Shown: positions 34,381-50,385 of the stretch, piece by piece
Position numbering within the stretch: the stretch's first letter is position 1
Layout of the letters: each line of letters opens with the position of its first letter
Assembly (NCBI GenBank): GCA_016630905.1
Contig: WBMQ01000009.1
Coordinates: forward strand, 1 to 64,000
Length of the DNA stretch: 64,000 bases
Direction: 5' to 3'
From: Capillidium heterosporum
Lineage: Eukaryota; Entomophthoromycota; Entomophthoromycetes; Entomophthorales; Capillidiaceae
The notes under the pieces: generated by a model
The model's database searches: none
The model's input: the letters and a program-made list of their open reading frames with translations, nothing else
What the model was told of the DNA's origin: nothing
Program-made: the position numbers and the translations under genes

Positions 34381-35969
34381 CTAGTCCTCATTATCAAAAG
34401 CTCTATCGGACTCGTACAAGCCGTTGTTCTCAGGCTTGATGTCGGTATTCAAAGTGGGGCCTAGGTAGCTGTAGTTGTAGGATTGTTCATGCAGGTACCA
34501 CTTTGCGGTACGGGTAGCTATAGCTTCCGTCGAGGTTTCACTGGCGTAGAGGCTGATGGAGCAAGTCAAGTTGTAGCTACGTTGGGCGTTGACTTCAAAG
34601 TTGATGTACCCGGTGACTACCTGGCCGGCGTTGACGGCAAGCGGTTCTTTGAGCAAGAATCGGGCCTGTTGCCAGTGGGTACGTTCGGAACTGGGGCCGG
34701 TCGACATCATGACGTCCAGTCTATTTTTGACCGAAGGTGGGGCCAAAAAGTACAGATCGAACCAAGTTCCAATGCCATGCATAATCCCAGTGTATCTGAA
34801 CTTCCATTGGATGGGGACTTGGAACTTCTTCAACTCCTCCATGGTTATGGTGTTGAAATCGAACAGGTGACCACCCACCTTGGGATTACACATCAATGTG
34901 TTGGGGTCAAAGTAACCGATGACTGGCATGCTGAACGCCTCTTCATTGGAATCGTCTCTCAAGGCGGTCAGATCTACTCCATAGAAGGATTGGTTCTCCC
35001 AAAACCTAACTTTAGCCATTGTTTCTACCCAAAGCGGTGCATCACAGATTGGGGCCATGTACAAACTAGCCTGCGATGGAACCATAGCACCCCCAGGCTT
35101 AAGAAAGTGGTCTAGTATTACATTTCAGTTATATTTCCAAACATTTGGCTTACCTCTGGCGTATAAAAACGACTCAATCTATAACAATGCACAAAGAACG
35201 TACGAGTTAATAATAATGCAATCTTTAATAGTACCATTCGCTCATGAACTAAAACTACACCAATGGGCTCAGAGACAATGACATCGACTTTAATATCCAA
35301 CCGAACGTCCTCTATCTTGCCTAAGTTGTACTAAAATAAATGTACTGATAATAGGTGATTGTATTTACTATTGATGACCTTGATCTGATCCTTGAGCCAA
35401 GGGTTTTTACATTGCGGAGGTGGTAGGTAGGCCGCGTCAACTAGCTTTTGCAACTTTAATGCCATGTTGGAGGCTTCAACAGCGATGACTTTAGCGCCAG
35501 CTTGTACGGCAAAAAACGATAAAATACCAGAACCTACAAAATCGTATAAACAGAGTGGTAGAGCAATAGAAATGGTAAATGGCTTCAAGGAAAGCTGCTG
35601 CATTAAAATTTAAAATACCAATTACCTGCCCCAACATCCATGGCCAACTTGCCTTCGAACATTTCTCTATTTTGCAAAATAGCGGACTGGTACGAGGACG
35701 TACGGACCGTATCCTGCAACATATTTTGCTTTTGCACTTTAATAACAAAATAAAACTCGCAAATAATTACTTGATGTACTAGCAATGAGTAGTAGTGAAA
35801 GTAAGTTGGATCTCGCTTGGAAACCTTGTCTATCTCCTCCTTCTCATCAATCTCTATGCTCTCATGTGCCAATTTTGAGTTTTCAGCTTGAGGTACCTAC
35901 AAGTGCTGCTTAATAATTTAATCGAACCTTACAAACCTCGTGTTGGGTCTCCATTCCATCTATTCTCAT
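34381..35969 (-). CDS. protein arginine methyltransferase, CARM1/PRMT4-like
   Basis: Seven exons (35969-35937, 35896-35771, 35728-35626, 35533-35369, 35320-35235, 35178-35154, 35111-34381) encode 422 residues. It transfers methyl groups from S-adenosylmethionine to arginine, probably asymmetrically. The sequence shows YFHYYSLL, then QNMLQDTVRT and the SAM-binding DVGAGSGILSFF (residues 84-95). The double-E loop SEPIGVVLVHERM has Glu160 and Glu169, and the THW loop is at 324-326. The SEP-IG and QNMLQD forms point to CARM1/PRMT4 rather than PRMT1 (SEWMG, HEEMLKD). The core is complete, but the extra N- and C-terminal domains of animal CARM1 are missing. It is divergent from RIC1, with 173 bp between start codons. 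Confidence 0.9.
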
Positions 35970-36142
35970 CTTTACTGCTCTTGAAAGATAAAAGTTGACA
36001 ACTTCGTCAAAATTTTCAATTCGCTTTGGTAGACTTCAAATTCAAAATTCCTCAGGTCTCTTGAATCATTTCAGTTCAATTATTTTGACGTCAAAATACC
36101 AATTTAGGCTTCAACTGAAACTCTTCTTACTTTGATATCAAT

Positions 36143-39100
36143 ATGTCATTCATAGATGGCGTTAGTTCGGTTTACGACGTCTACCTAGACCTAGCAACTT
36201 TGGACAGGGTAGATACCATTCATCAAAGCGAGCCAACCGATCCAAAAGAATCAAAGGGAAAAGAAAAAGAAAAAGATGAGGCTGTAAGCAAGCAACAGTT
36301 GAAACAGGAAGTTGGCAATGCTTCAAAGAGCACCAGTACAACTACGGCACAGGAGAAAAAAAACCACCGAAAATCATCCTCATTCCATGCGATAAACTTC
36401 AACTTCAAGGAGAAGAAGATATTTGGGAGGAGCAAGTCGAAATCGATTAGCCTTGGGTCGGAAAGTAGTTCCAAGAAGAGCGACATCAAATTGGAAGTGA
36501 AGCCGAGTACCAGCCAACAAAAAGGTTCCAACAAGAAGAATTCGCCAAAGCAGAAGGAAAAAGAACCAACTAAACATCAAAAACCAGCTTTTATTCAAAA
36601 TGGACATACGTTACCTTTGGACAAGGGGATACTAACTTTAGTCTTCAGTCCCAATAAAGATTTTTTTGTAACGCTAACAATGTCATCAGTTGAACTGTGG
36701 ACTTCCAAAGTAGGCATTTTTACATTATAGTTTTTAGTTATCTGTATACTGTGTAACGGAAACTAACGCTATTTCTGTTAGCCAATTATGCTCGTTGCCC
36801 AGATAAATAGAACAACCGAGTCCGTGGTAGCGCAGGGTGCTAACACCGACATTACCTGGAAAGGTGACTCCCTTTCCTTTTGTACATTTGTAAGTATTGT
36901 TGTTTTTTCATGACATCCTGGATTGTCTAAATTTTATATAATTGCTAATTTATATTATATTACAGACTTCGCGGGGCTACGTTTACTTTTATGATGTTTC
37001 AAGGCGGGATATAAATACCAACCCAAGTGAAGTTTTTGGACCCTATGAAGATCACGAATATACCCTGAGCACCAACTTATCGCAGCAAATGTTAAATGCT
37101 CAAACCAACCCACATCAAAGTTGGCTGCGAAACCCAGCAAGATTTCTCACGTTGAGATTATCGTTAGTTATATCTATCGAAGCTGGTATCCGTTGGTAAG
37201 TATTATTCCTATAATGGGAAAATAATACATTGTACTTTTGAAGTAGTTGTATTTGTGTTGATAGTCATGGCAACAATATTAATTGGAATTAGCTTTCTTT
37301 GTATAGGCGAAGAACTGTTTATATCAACCCAAAAGAACCCATCCTTGGTCAATTATGGCTGGAAAGAGAAGGCTATGCTTTCCAGTTTGCATCTGAACCA
37401 CGACGCAAGCTTCTTGGGCAACCCCGATGGTATTGGAGTTTTAAATCAGCCAACTAATATCTATAGTGATGATAAATCAACTGTTGTACGATGCCTTCCA
37501 AGGGATATTCTCCTGGCTTACCTCGGATGGCTCCGTTTATTTAGTTCGACGTAAAATATTCTTGGATGCAGTAAGTCCATTTTTAAACTATATGATGCTA
37601 ATACATGTTTTTTAATTTGTTGTAGTTCAACAGTGGCTCGCCTTACGAGTGGACTGGAATACCTTGTCACGTCTCGGATGGAAGTGCTGAAACCTATGCG
37701 ACCTTTTCAGCAATCAATCCTATGTTCTTTCTCATTGCTGTTGCCATGAAGAAGTATTGCTTTTGATTTTTTAAACTAACGTGTATTTGAAGTAATGTGG
37801 TTACCGTCTACTCTTACGGAAAGCTGGGAAACAACATTCGATTATCCTACACCTTCCAAGTGAATTCACAAAGTATAGCAAAGCTTTTACATCTACTAAC
37901 ATCTATTGAGTAACCTGTTTAAACTGGTCTAGTGATGGGTACAACCTGGCTATTGGAACATCAACAAAGGGACTGCAGGTCTATAGCGTCTTCAACGAGT
38001 TTTTGGATTTCAGTACTTTTCACAGCAGTTTCACGAACGCCACCAAGTAAATTTTAAAACTTTACAAGCGTTGTTAAATACATGCTATCTAGCTACATAT
38101 CCGAAAAGTCCGACTCTGATTTTTTTAAATGTGTTCACTGGATGGTAACTACAACTTCAATTACAGTACTAAATTTTAGTCTTGGAGCTCAAACAATTTG
38201 GAGATATTTTTAATCAACAATATGAACGATATACATAGTAAATTGGCATTGTATCACAATTACTGACACTGCTTTTAGAAGGGAAATTCCATGCTATAAA
38301 CTTATCAAAGACGGCTTCTCTCTACCAACTGACAGATGTAAATACCACATATTATCTCCTATCTAACCTATGTAGGATAACATAAAGAATCCGACGTTGG
38401 TTTCTGCAAAGAAGTTGTTTGTAAATTTTTTTACACAAACCAGGCACGGTTCCATCGATCCAGATGCCATTTTACATGTTGCCCAAGTAACTTACCCTAC
38501 TAAAATTATTGCTGAGATGGCTACATTAGATTCCACATATATATTCCTTAGATAGCTACCCGATCAAAGTAAGTATTTGCCATTCTTTTATTAATATACA
38601 TGTTTTATTTAGTACGTCAGTCGCAGTAATGATGGGAACTTCATCGCTTTAGCTGGGCAACGCGGTGCTGTACATTACAATACCATAACCAAAAGATGGA
38701 AGCTCTTCAACAACGCCAACCAAGTAAATGTCTATTAGATAGTTTAATTGAAATGTAGGAGCATCAAATGGCATGCGTCGGTGGCATGGTGTGGTTCAAG
38801 AACACGCTGATCATTGGATGCAAAGTTTCGGATGTCGACCACTATCAGGTAAAATAGCTCGTAGCATTAGGTTAAATCATGTAGGTCGACTTCTATCCCA
38901 ATGACAAGAACTTGGATTTTTCTAGCATTGTCTGCACGATAGCCTTAGTGTCCATGCCCATGTACCTCAACCTAGTTGGAAATTGGCTTCTGGTGTACAC
39001 GCAGGACAACCTGCTCAACTTCTACGAAATCCTTTCTGACGCTATGGGTAACGTTGAGATTCCTCAATTTACTGATTTTTAGGCCGTATCACTGGCGTCA

Positions 39101-40273
39101 CTTTGGCTCAGAAAATCGCTCTGGAAGGTGTCATCAAGAACTGTGCCACTGTAAAGGCGGTCACTTGGTTCCCTAGTAACTTGAGTAAGTCTTTTGTATA
39201 TTTTTTATTGAACGAGTGTAGGGAACTCTTTTCCAAAAATGTTGGTGTTGGCGGCTGGGACATTACTGTTGTTTACTCCGGAAACTGTGAGCATTTTTGC
39301 TATCGTTTTGTTCTAACAATTTACTAGGATGACGATTCCCAACCACGTTACCATATCAGCTCGATAGCCGAAAGGATTTCTCACTTCCACCTACACCCGC
39401 TGACTATCTCTGGGGTCCAGTTTCTGCTATGGGCTTATGGCAACGGCCAGACAAAGGTAGCCTTTCTTTTAATCTCACTTAACAGCTGTTAGTTATGGTA
39501 CGATATTCCCTGATGTGACCATTAAGCTGCTGAACGCCAAGGATGAAGATTCCCATTTGAACGCCACCTATAACCCCTTCGACTATCATTCCAATATAAA
39601 CATTCCAATGTATCCTTTGACGTTGGACATTAAGCAGGGGCTGGCCTTTGGAATCGAACAGGCATTCCATGAGGGGACATACGTACCTGGAAATCATTTT
39701 TCGATTGGCTACAAGGGCCACGTTATATTCTACCAGCTGATAGAGCAACTCTTGATGAAGGACTTGGAACACGAGGTCTACCTCTTTTGCCTCAACTTTG
39801 CCAACATGCCCTTCTTCAAGTACGGCTTGGAGATTTTGCTGCACGACGTTCTAGTCAGAGAGTCGGAGGCTGAGACACCTATCGAAGACCCCATTCTTCC
39901 AAAAGTTGTTCGACTCATTAGACAGTTCCAACACTTTCCTGAAGTCATAGTGGCCTGTACGCGCAAGATCGAGGTGGCACTTTGGGCCCATCTCTTCAAA
40001 GTCGTTGGTCCGCCAGTCAACATCTTCAACAAATGTATGGCTGAAAACCAGCTGTCAACCGCCGCCTCATATCTTATCGTACTACATACCTTGGAAACTG
40101 AGAGCGTCAGCTTCGAGGCTGCTTCCAAACTCATCAAACTACTAGTGAAAGCCAGGGATTTTGAGTTGTTTCATAATGTCGTGCGATTCATGGCGAGGTT
40201 GAAAGATACGGCTAACTTGGAATTCTTGACGCCTTACCTCAACAGCCTCGAAATCGATACTAATAAAGAATAA
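36143..40273 (+). CDS. RIC1: RIC1 homologue, guanine nucleotide exchange factor subunit for a Rab6/Ypt6-type GTPase
   Basis: Large gene with about a dozen short introns. RIC1 with RGP1 activates Rab6/Ypt6 at the Golgi for retrograde traffic. The first exon has a Lys/Ser-rich low-complexity stretch (residues about 40-160), then WD-like strands (TLVFSPNKDFFVTLTMSSVELW). Further propeller pieces follow, such as TSRGYVYFYDVS and FSWLTSDGSVYLVRR, the latter reached by removing a 37-nt intron near 37428-37465. The last exon (about 39500-40273) is the diagnostic RIC1 domain: FGIEQAFHEG, LEILLHDVL, PKVVRLIRQF, CTRKIEVALWAHLFKVVGPP and AASYLIVLHTLE. Internal exon limits were not all fixed. The C-terminal domain is intact. 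Confidence 0.87.
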
Positions 40274-41020
40274 GTATGTGCTTTATAAATCTTTATTATA
40301 TAATGGCTATAAATATAATTGCTGCATTCATTTACCTTTAGACTTTAAAGCCGAGATATGCAAGACCGTTCAATATATCTCCAAAGCCTCAAGGCAATAT
40401 ATTAAAATTTGATTAAAACGAGTACATGTGGTGCAGTAGGTAAATGAAAATGTTGCATCCTAAATATAACGATAGTGCTTGCCAACCTTTAGATATTGAA
40501 TTAAGCTATAGGCAGCAACTATAACTACAGCTTATAAGAGCTAAGGAAGATAGTATGTGTATCAAGAGAATCTTTAGAATAATCTGCAACGACTTCAGTT
40601 ACATACTAGCTTTAAACCAATAAAGGTAATGGATATATCTACAATAGTAACCAGGAATTAAATTTTCCTTGAAATATATATTTCAAATGCATCACAATAT
40701 GTAGCATTATAGTAGTTTTAATACGGTATAATTATAGCACTCCAAATCCATTACCTTTATTAACAAATAGAGCATAAAAGCCAAGCGTAAGTTTATTACC
40801 TAGTCACATTTCAAATGAAGCACAAATGCTAAACTATAAGCTTTAACCAAAAGGAAAGGATCAACGTGTTGGGTATTATCAATTTTTAACAGTAAAAGGA
40901 AGTGGTGATGAGTGGTGGTTGAAGCGAAGTTAAGGTAAGGTAGGAGAATCGGTCGGTAGGTTTGATTTAGGTTAAGCTTAAGCTACAAAATTAAGTTTAT
41001 TAGATAACAGTTGCCTTGAC
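40274..41020. other. convergent 3' spacer, nothing recognised
   Basis: 750 bp between RIC1 (+) and PP1 (-). AT-rich, presumably both 3' UTRs. No gene seen. Confidence 0.5.
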
Positions 41021-42147
<1,127 letters not shown>

Positions 42148-43239
42148 TATCTTATAAAATGTTAATAAATGTCAAATGGAAGGTCAAAATTAATAGAATG
42201 GGTATAAAAATAAAGGATTTATTTACAATTTTCTTGGGTTGTTTAGCCGCGATGCGTTGGATGTAAACCTAATTGATTTCGGTTTACTAGATTCAGAAGG
42301 ACTTACTTTTCCAATAAGCAAGTAAGAAGAGTTTTTCCTTGGGCATTTTATTGATCTAAAAATACCGGCCAATCACAGGTCGTTTAGTAAACCTAAACGA
42401 ATGAAAGCCCTGAGTTTAGTCAGCTTCCAAGGTTTAGGGATTGCATAGAAACTCCAAAGTCTGTCACATTTTTATGAGTCACTCGATTGCTCTTGGTTGA
42501 AAAGACAAACGCACTTTGGCAAGCTCAATCGTTAACCAGCTCTTTAAACCTAGAGTAGCTGCTTTGCTTTAAAAGCTAGCTAAATAGTTGTGAATAGCAT
42601 AGGCTGTTTAGGTGCCATCTTTGCTGAAGTAATTGGTCTGGATAAATTGAGGATTCCAAGATCAATGACATCATACTGCTATTCATCCAACATCAGAATA
42701 CATGGCACAACGTATTCCTATATTCTATATACCGTAGCAGCATAATTATACAGATGGATGCAACCCATCTCATAACTTCTGAACCATTAGATAGTTAAAG
42801 GGAAAGTACAATCAACACCTGTATAAAAGATGTGCATTAATAGTCAAACTTTAATTAGTTTTCTATAAATATATTGCATAGTGGTATCTACCTGATACAC
42901 TACACTGCTTTCAACAGTGATGAATATATACTAAAAATAGTACCAAAAGAACAGTTTAGAAATCTATAGTCCAAATAAAGATAATTGTTTTGGATGACTA
43001 TAAACTTTATCAGAAACCCAAGAGCCAGCCATCTATAGTTTAAACAAAGTTGCCTTGAAGGCCAATTAACAAAGAAAAGAGTTGAGAAACAGAAAATCAA
43101 AGTAAAATATCACGTTTATTATTTGCTAAATAGTGGTGCTATAAAAATATAGCACTTTTACCAATAAGCCAAGTTCAACCCAGTAGATGAAACTTTGAAG
43201 TCGGTAACCCTTAACTTGAAAAACTTTAAGCAATCCAAC
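42148..43239. other. intergenic region upstream of PP1
   Basis: 1.09 kb without a supported gene. It holds the PP1 promoter and the 3' end of the Prp40 transcript. No RNA gene or repeat was recognised. Confidence 0.5.
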
Positions 43240-45508
<2,269 letters not shown>

Positions 45509-45993
45509 CTAAGGTATAAAGGTTTTCTTTTGAATTTCGAAGCAGGCTATACAAACTGATTGGTTTACAAGTTTTGCTTGGCTGCTTGAGCCATTCTATT
45601 GAAAGTACCTTGAGATATTTTTGATGATCAAGTGAACTAGAGTTTAGCTTACCTGCAGTAGGTATACGATTGCTACTCTATGGAATACTGTATAGATGCC
45701 TTTAAAAGTATATATATGGTATATATATGGTATACATATAGCTTTTGACTAAGATTCCATATTTGACTTTGATGTTAATTCAGTTTTGTACTATATTGTT
45801 TCAGATTACTAGAATAGTTTATGTTCAATACTATAGGCTTATATATGCAATATGAGCATCACCATTCATTTAATTTAGAACATAGCAACATTCCAATCCA
45901 AATTTACTAAAGACGTCATTGGAAAAGGATAAACCCAAAATTCTTTGTACTCCTTGAAAGCTTGTTTATATCAACACATCAAAACCAGCAGCA

Positions 45994-48243
45994 ATGAAAG
46001 ATAAAGCCCAACTTCAACAGCCTTTCAACAAGTCAATAGCCTACAACTACAGCCATCTATTTATGGATTCAGGGTTATCGCAAGGTCACAGCTTTAGAGT
46101 ATGCTGGAGTCCAACGGGACAGCTGATAAAGGTAGGTGCTAACAACACGCACTTAGAATTTCATAGTCCCATCATTTTACCTTCCAGTAGCAATTCAAAT
46201 GAAACTGAATTGGAAAAGATCAAGAAGCAACACGAGTTATTGTTGAACGCACACCTTTCCGACCTCGTCCCCGAGCGTAATAGCTCACCATACTCGACAC
46301 CCATGGGCACCAAACATTCGTCTAGACGTAGCTCTTTGGAGCCATACAACCCACTGCCCAACCCAGTACCGAGAGCTAAAATTTTACCGAGCGAGGGCTT
46401 AGACCAACTTAAGCGCTGCTGTAATGAGTACAAAGAACATTTCACTAGGCATGAATTAGAGGCCTGGTCACTACTACCGGTGCTGTTCGCCGAACCGGAG
46501 ATCAAGCTACCCCAAAACTCAAACTACAGTTCAGAAGTTGTAAACCGACTCAGCCTGGTTGCTCGAAACAAAAGTATATCCAACTGGCTAACACAGACGA
46601 CTCGAGCTAGAGTAAATGCAAGGGCAAGGTTCGATGATGCACAACTGACCCCACTTCAAGTTATCTTGAACTGCTTACTAGTTAGAGACCTTACTGGTGC
46701 GTGTACGGCAGCCGTCAAGAGCAAAAACTTACGGTTGGCCACTTTGATTTCACAGGCTGGTGGGGATCCTAGCTTCCAATCGAACATGAAACTGCAGCTG
46801 GACCAGTGGTTGAGCGAACGGTACTCCAACGAGCTCGATCCTGAGTTGATAACCATATACTTACTTTTGAGCGGTACCGTGCTACCCAAATCCGACGATG
46901 AAAACGATCTTTTAGTTAAAGCCATGCAGGTGGTAAGGGCACCGACGTTCCGACAGGATTGGATCACAGCACTTGGACTTCAAACTTGGTACAGCTCCTT
47001 CTACAACGTCCCCTTCAACTCCACTCTTGAAGCCTTTACGAGAGCCTTCCAGTCCAACCCTGACATTGTGGCACCACCCTTTGCCCTCACTTATGAAGGT
47101 AGTCCTATGAACCCCGACAACGACAGCCTAATGGTCTCATATTTCCCTGATAAATCGTACGATGTGATTTATCACTTGATGAAGCTGTCGGTCGACCCCA
47201 CCTACCCCATTTCTGAAGTCCTCGATCCCAAAGGGTTTACTGAAGACAAGCTCGACATCCGTCGTAGCTGGCATTTAGCCATGGCCCTCAACCACATACC
47301 TCACAACGAAGCCTTCGCCTTACCTACCGTATCGGCCGGTTTACGGGCACGTCTGACTCACCAATACAGCTTTCAACTCCAGGGTTTGGGCATGTGGCAG
47401 TGGGCGGTGATGGTGTTAATGCACCTTGACAGTTCAGGTCACCGCGCCACCGCCATCAAGAAGGTGCTCAACCGACATGTCACGTTAGTCGATGAAGAGG
47501 CCTACAACCGATTCACCGACGGCAACGAGTTAAACCAAGGTCTTCACCTTTTGAACAAAGTAGACCGTTTCCTCATCGAGAGCTTGGGTGTGCCGGCCCA
47601 GTGGATCCACAGTGCCAAAGCAACGTCAGCTCAGAACCAAGGGTTCTGGCTGGCTTCCCTCCAGCACCAACTGTTGGCTGGAGACTATATCGGGGCCCAC
47701 CGTACCTTATTGTACCGCCTCATCCCCAATCTGACCTTCGAACCTGATCTCAGCAAGCTACGTAACCTTTTAAGTCTCGTGGCCAGCTACCCTCTTCCTT
47801 TGTGGGCCGACAACGGGGGATCGCTGTATAGAGATTTTGTCAACATCAGTTCAGCTCTTGGTCAGCTCGTCGGGTCAGAGGCTATCAATAAACGAATCCG
47901 ACTCGATCTGCAGTCTCACTCTGCACTGGAACGAAATACCTCCAATTTGATCGAGGAGGCTAACAAGCTGGTCTCCAAGTTGAAGACAACGACTCCACCG
48001 CTCAACCTACCACTGGGACTCGAACCCGGCCTAGTACATCTGGATGCTGTCGAATTAGTTCGATTTACAATCAACGACATGGTTTCCATGCTCAACCAAT
48101 TGCTTATCAAGCTATCCAGGCATCGCAGTTCTATTGGAGATGGTGTCAAAACCACCGCCTTTACAAGCTTAATTAACGGTCGTGGTGCCGATAAAGAAAC
48201 CTTGAAAGGGTATGCTAGGGATCAAGCTTCAACCTACTACTGA
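45994..48243 (+). CDS. NUP96: nucleoporin Nup96/Nup145C, encoded as a separate gene
   Basis: Intact intronless gene, 749 residues. It is a scaffold subunit of the Y-shaped (Nup84/Nup107-160) complex of the nuclear pore, which binds Sec13 and Nup107-type partners. Residues 15-45 (SIAYNYSHLFMDSGLSQGHS, then FRVCW) match the conserved start of the structured Nup96 region. The helical NUP96 domain follows with NWLTQTTRARV, LRLATLISQAGGD and a long alpha-solenoid. In most eukaryotes Nup96 is the C-terminal half of a Nup98-Nup96 precursor cut at an HFS motif. Here no Nup98 GLFG repeats or autoproteolytic domain precede it, because the neighbouring upstream gene is Prp40 on the other strand. The poorly conserved first 150 or so residues of Nup96 are also missing. 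Confidence 0.88.
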   Translation: MKDKAQLQQPFNKSIAYNYSHLFMDSGLSQGHSFRVCWSPTGQLIKVGANNTHLEFHSPIILPSSSNSNETELEKIKKQHELLLNAHLSDLVPERNSSPYSTPMGTKHSSRRSSLEPYNPLPNPVPRAKILPSEGLDQLKRCCNEYKEHFTRHELEAWSLLPVLFAEPEIKLPQNSNYSSEVVNRLSLVARNKSISNWLTQTTRARVNARARFDDAQLTPLQVILNCLLVRDLTGACTAAVKSKNLRLATLISQAGGDPSFQSNMKLQLDQWLSERYSNELDPELITIYLLLSGTVLPKSDDENDLLVKAMQVVRAPTFRQDWITALGLQTWYSSFYNVPFNSTLEAFTRAFQSNPDIVAPPFALTYEGSPMNPDNDSLMVSYFPDKSYDVIYHLMKLSVDPTYPISEVLDPKGFTEDKLDIRRSWHLAMALNHIPHNEAFALPTVSAGLRARLTHQYSFQLQGLGMWQWAVMVLMHLDSSGHRATAIKKVLNRHVTLVDEEAYNRFTDGNELNQGLHLLNKVDRFLIESLGVPAQWIHSAKATSAQNQGFWLASLQHQLLAGDYIGAHRTLLYRLIPNLTFEPDLSKLRNLLSLVASYPLPLWADNGGSLYRDFVNISSALGQLVGSEAINKRIRLDLQSHSALERNTSNLIEEANKLVSKLKTTTPPLNLPLGLEPGLVHLDAVELVRFTINDMVSMLNQLLIKLSRHRSSIGDGVKTTAFTSLINGRGADKETLKGYARDQASTYY

Positions 48244-48486
48244 TATTTATCATTATTAAATAAATTGAAGAGCTGAAGGCTTTTATTACTATTTAGAATT
48301 TCTATACGGTGTTTTAAACTTATTACAGCTATTTATTTTCTAGTTTGTGATATTTATCAAAGATAATATCTGCATGTTCTGATATACATTTAAATGATAC
48401 AAATATACTTCAACAAAAGGGTAAAAAGTACCAAACACCTTTTAATATAAAAGTCTTTATTATATCTACACCAAAACCACCAGACT

Positions 48487-50117
48487 TTATTTCTCATCCT
48501 TGACAGGCTCGACTGCCTTGAACATAAAGTTGAACGAGGTTTTCTTGGGGTCCTTGAGATTGACAAACGAATGTAAAGGCAGTGGGTGGATATTTTGAAT
48601 GTCCGGTACGTTGCGAGTGTAAATAACGTTCAACCAGGTGTTGACTAAATCCAACTCGAGATGCTCGGCGTAGTTCTTGGCAGTCAATCCTAAGGTATCT
48701 TGCTTCTTAAAGAAACGTAGAGGAAGTAGACTATACAACAGACTGGGGAGGCGGTCCTTAAAGTTGATGTCATTGAGAACAGCCGAGCTGGTATGACGGA
48801 AGGGGAGACCAGCCTTGGTAGCGTAGGATCGGAAGATGTGAAAGATGATGGCCAGAGCGTGGTCGTTCAAGCCTAAGCTGCAGGCCAGTGTCAACAAGGT
48901 TTCACCCCAGTTGCTTTTATCATCGATTTCATCCTCAACCTGGCTGGGATCGCTTTTCTGAGACAAACCGTTCATGCTGAAAGCTTTGAAGTTTTTACCT
49001 GGCTTGCTCATCTTGTTGAGATGGCTGTGGAGGAGGGAAGACCATCTTAGCCCGTAAAAAGAGAGTGCGTGGTTGAAGATGGCTATATCACTGAGCAAAG
49101 CCCACCTAGTGACTATCCAAGCAACTCTACGGTGGTTAGGCGGCAGCAACCTCGAGATTAAGGTGTCGAACATCTGGCTGTCGGTAAAGTATATGGAGAA
49201 GAAACACTCTCCCAAGCTCTTGGGCGGTAGCTTCAAAGTCGTGATGAATATCGGTAGGCTTGAGTAGTCGTCGTCGATAAACTCTTTCTCAGTTCGCTTG
49301 GCAACTGTCTTCTTATCTTGTCGCATGGTTTGGGTCTTTGCATGGGAAGCTAAGAAAGAGCTTATGGCTTGGCCAACATGACCAAACTCTTTTGCGATAG
49401 GTCTAGGCAAGTATATGTCTATCGTTTCCGAAAAAACTCGCAGGAACCCAAGCTGCTGCCTACGGTAAGCGATTCCTAAAGGTGTCAACTTATAGGTATG
49501 GTCCATCTCACTGAGCATCTTGGGGTTTTCGGAAAGGCACCTTTCAATAATCTCAGGAATAGCCAACCCATAGTAAGCAGCAATCCATAGAGGGTTCGCC
49601 TTGAAATCGGTGGGTAGGATCGGACCATACGAGCAAAACTTTTCTACCCAGATCCTTCGCAACTTCTTTGTGATTTTCATTAGATTCTTCAGCTCGACCA
49701 GGTTCTCACATTTCTTTGATATACCAACACATCGAACCGGATAGTTGCCAATCACGTAACTTTTATACTTGTCAGTGAGATACTTTGTAGTTAGTGCAAA
49801 GACAACTTCGGTTCCGTAGCCATGGCACGTAAACAACAACTCTTGGAAGCTATCAATCAACACTAAAAGGGGATGTCAATTCGATGAAATGCAAAGTTGA
49901 TTAATCCAGATAAAGCGGTAAAACTGATAAATTCAAACTTTAAAATATTGCTAGTAAGCAAAAGTATAAACATGTTAATAAATAAATTGGATAGGAAAAT
50001 CAAATTACAATCACTATAGAGCGGCTTGACGTTGATGGGTACAATGACGCAGCTAAGGTTTCTCAAGGCAGCCTGTTCCGAACAGTTGACAGCCCCAAAT
50101 ACTAAATGGTTTTCCAT
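48487..50117 (-). CDS. ankyrin-like protein of unknown function
   Basis: Two exons (50117-50015 and 49862-48487) joined across a 152-nt intron give 492 residues. The join restores LYMLIDSFQELLF. Residues about 125-190 contain NPLWIAAYYGLAIPEIIERC and LTPLGIAYRRQQLGFLRVF, two ankyrin-like helix pairs. A third, WGETLLTLACSLGLNDHALAII, lies near residue 350. The remainder is helical with Lys-rich loops. No membrane span or signal peptide was seen. A named family was not recognised. The exon 1 start, MENHLVFGAVNCSEQAALRN, is supported by an in-frame splice. Confidence 0.65.
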
Positions 50118-50385
50118 TTCCCCCTGGCTGGATTAGAATCAGTTAAATTGAAATGTTACTTCACAAGAAGAAATCTCGTCTAATGCGCGTTTAGCAGATA
50201 CATGAACTTCGGTGGTCACTGTTTGGGTGCAATAACTATGGAATTAATTTAGTGAGTACTGGAATACTACGGTGATAACAAGTAGCTTAGTAACTAGAAA
50301 CAGATCAAAAGGATGGTTTTAATTTACTAATTTCATTAACTAAAAAGAATTAACGCAAAAATAAAACATTTAAAATGTCGAAAAC

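Noticed and set aside
34483-35115. A 210-codon plus-strand frame opposite the methyltransferase
   Set aside because: It is the antisense shadow of a clearly conserved PRMT exon and shows no domain of its own.
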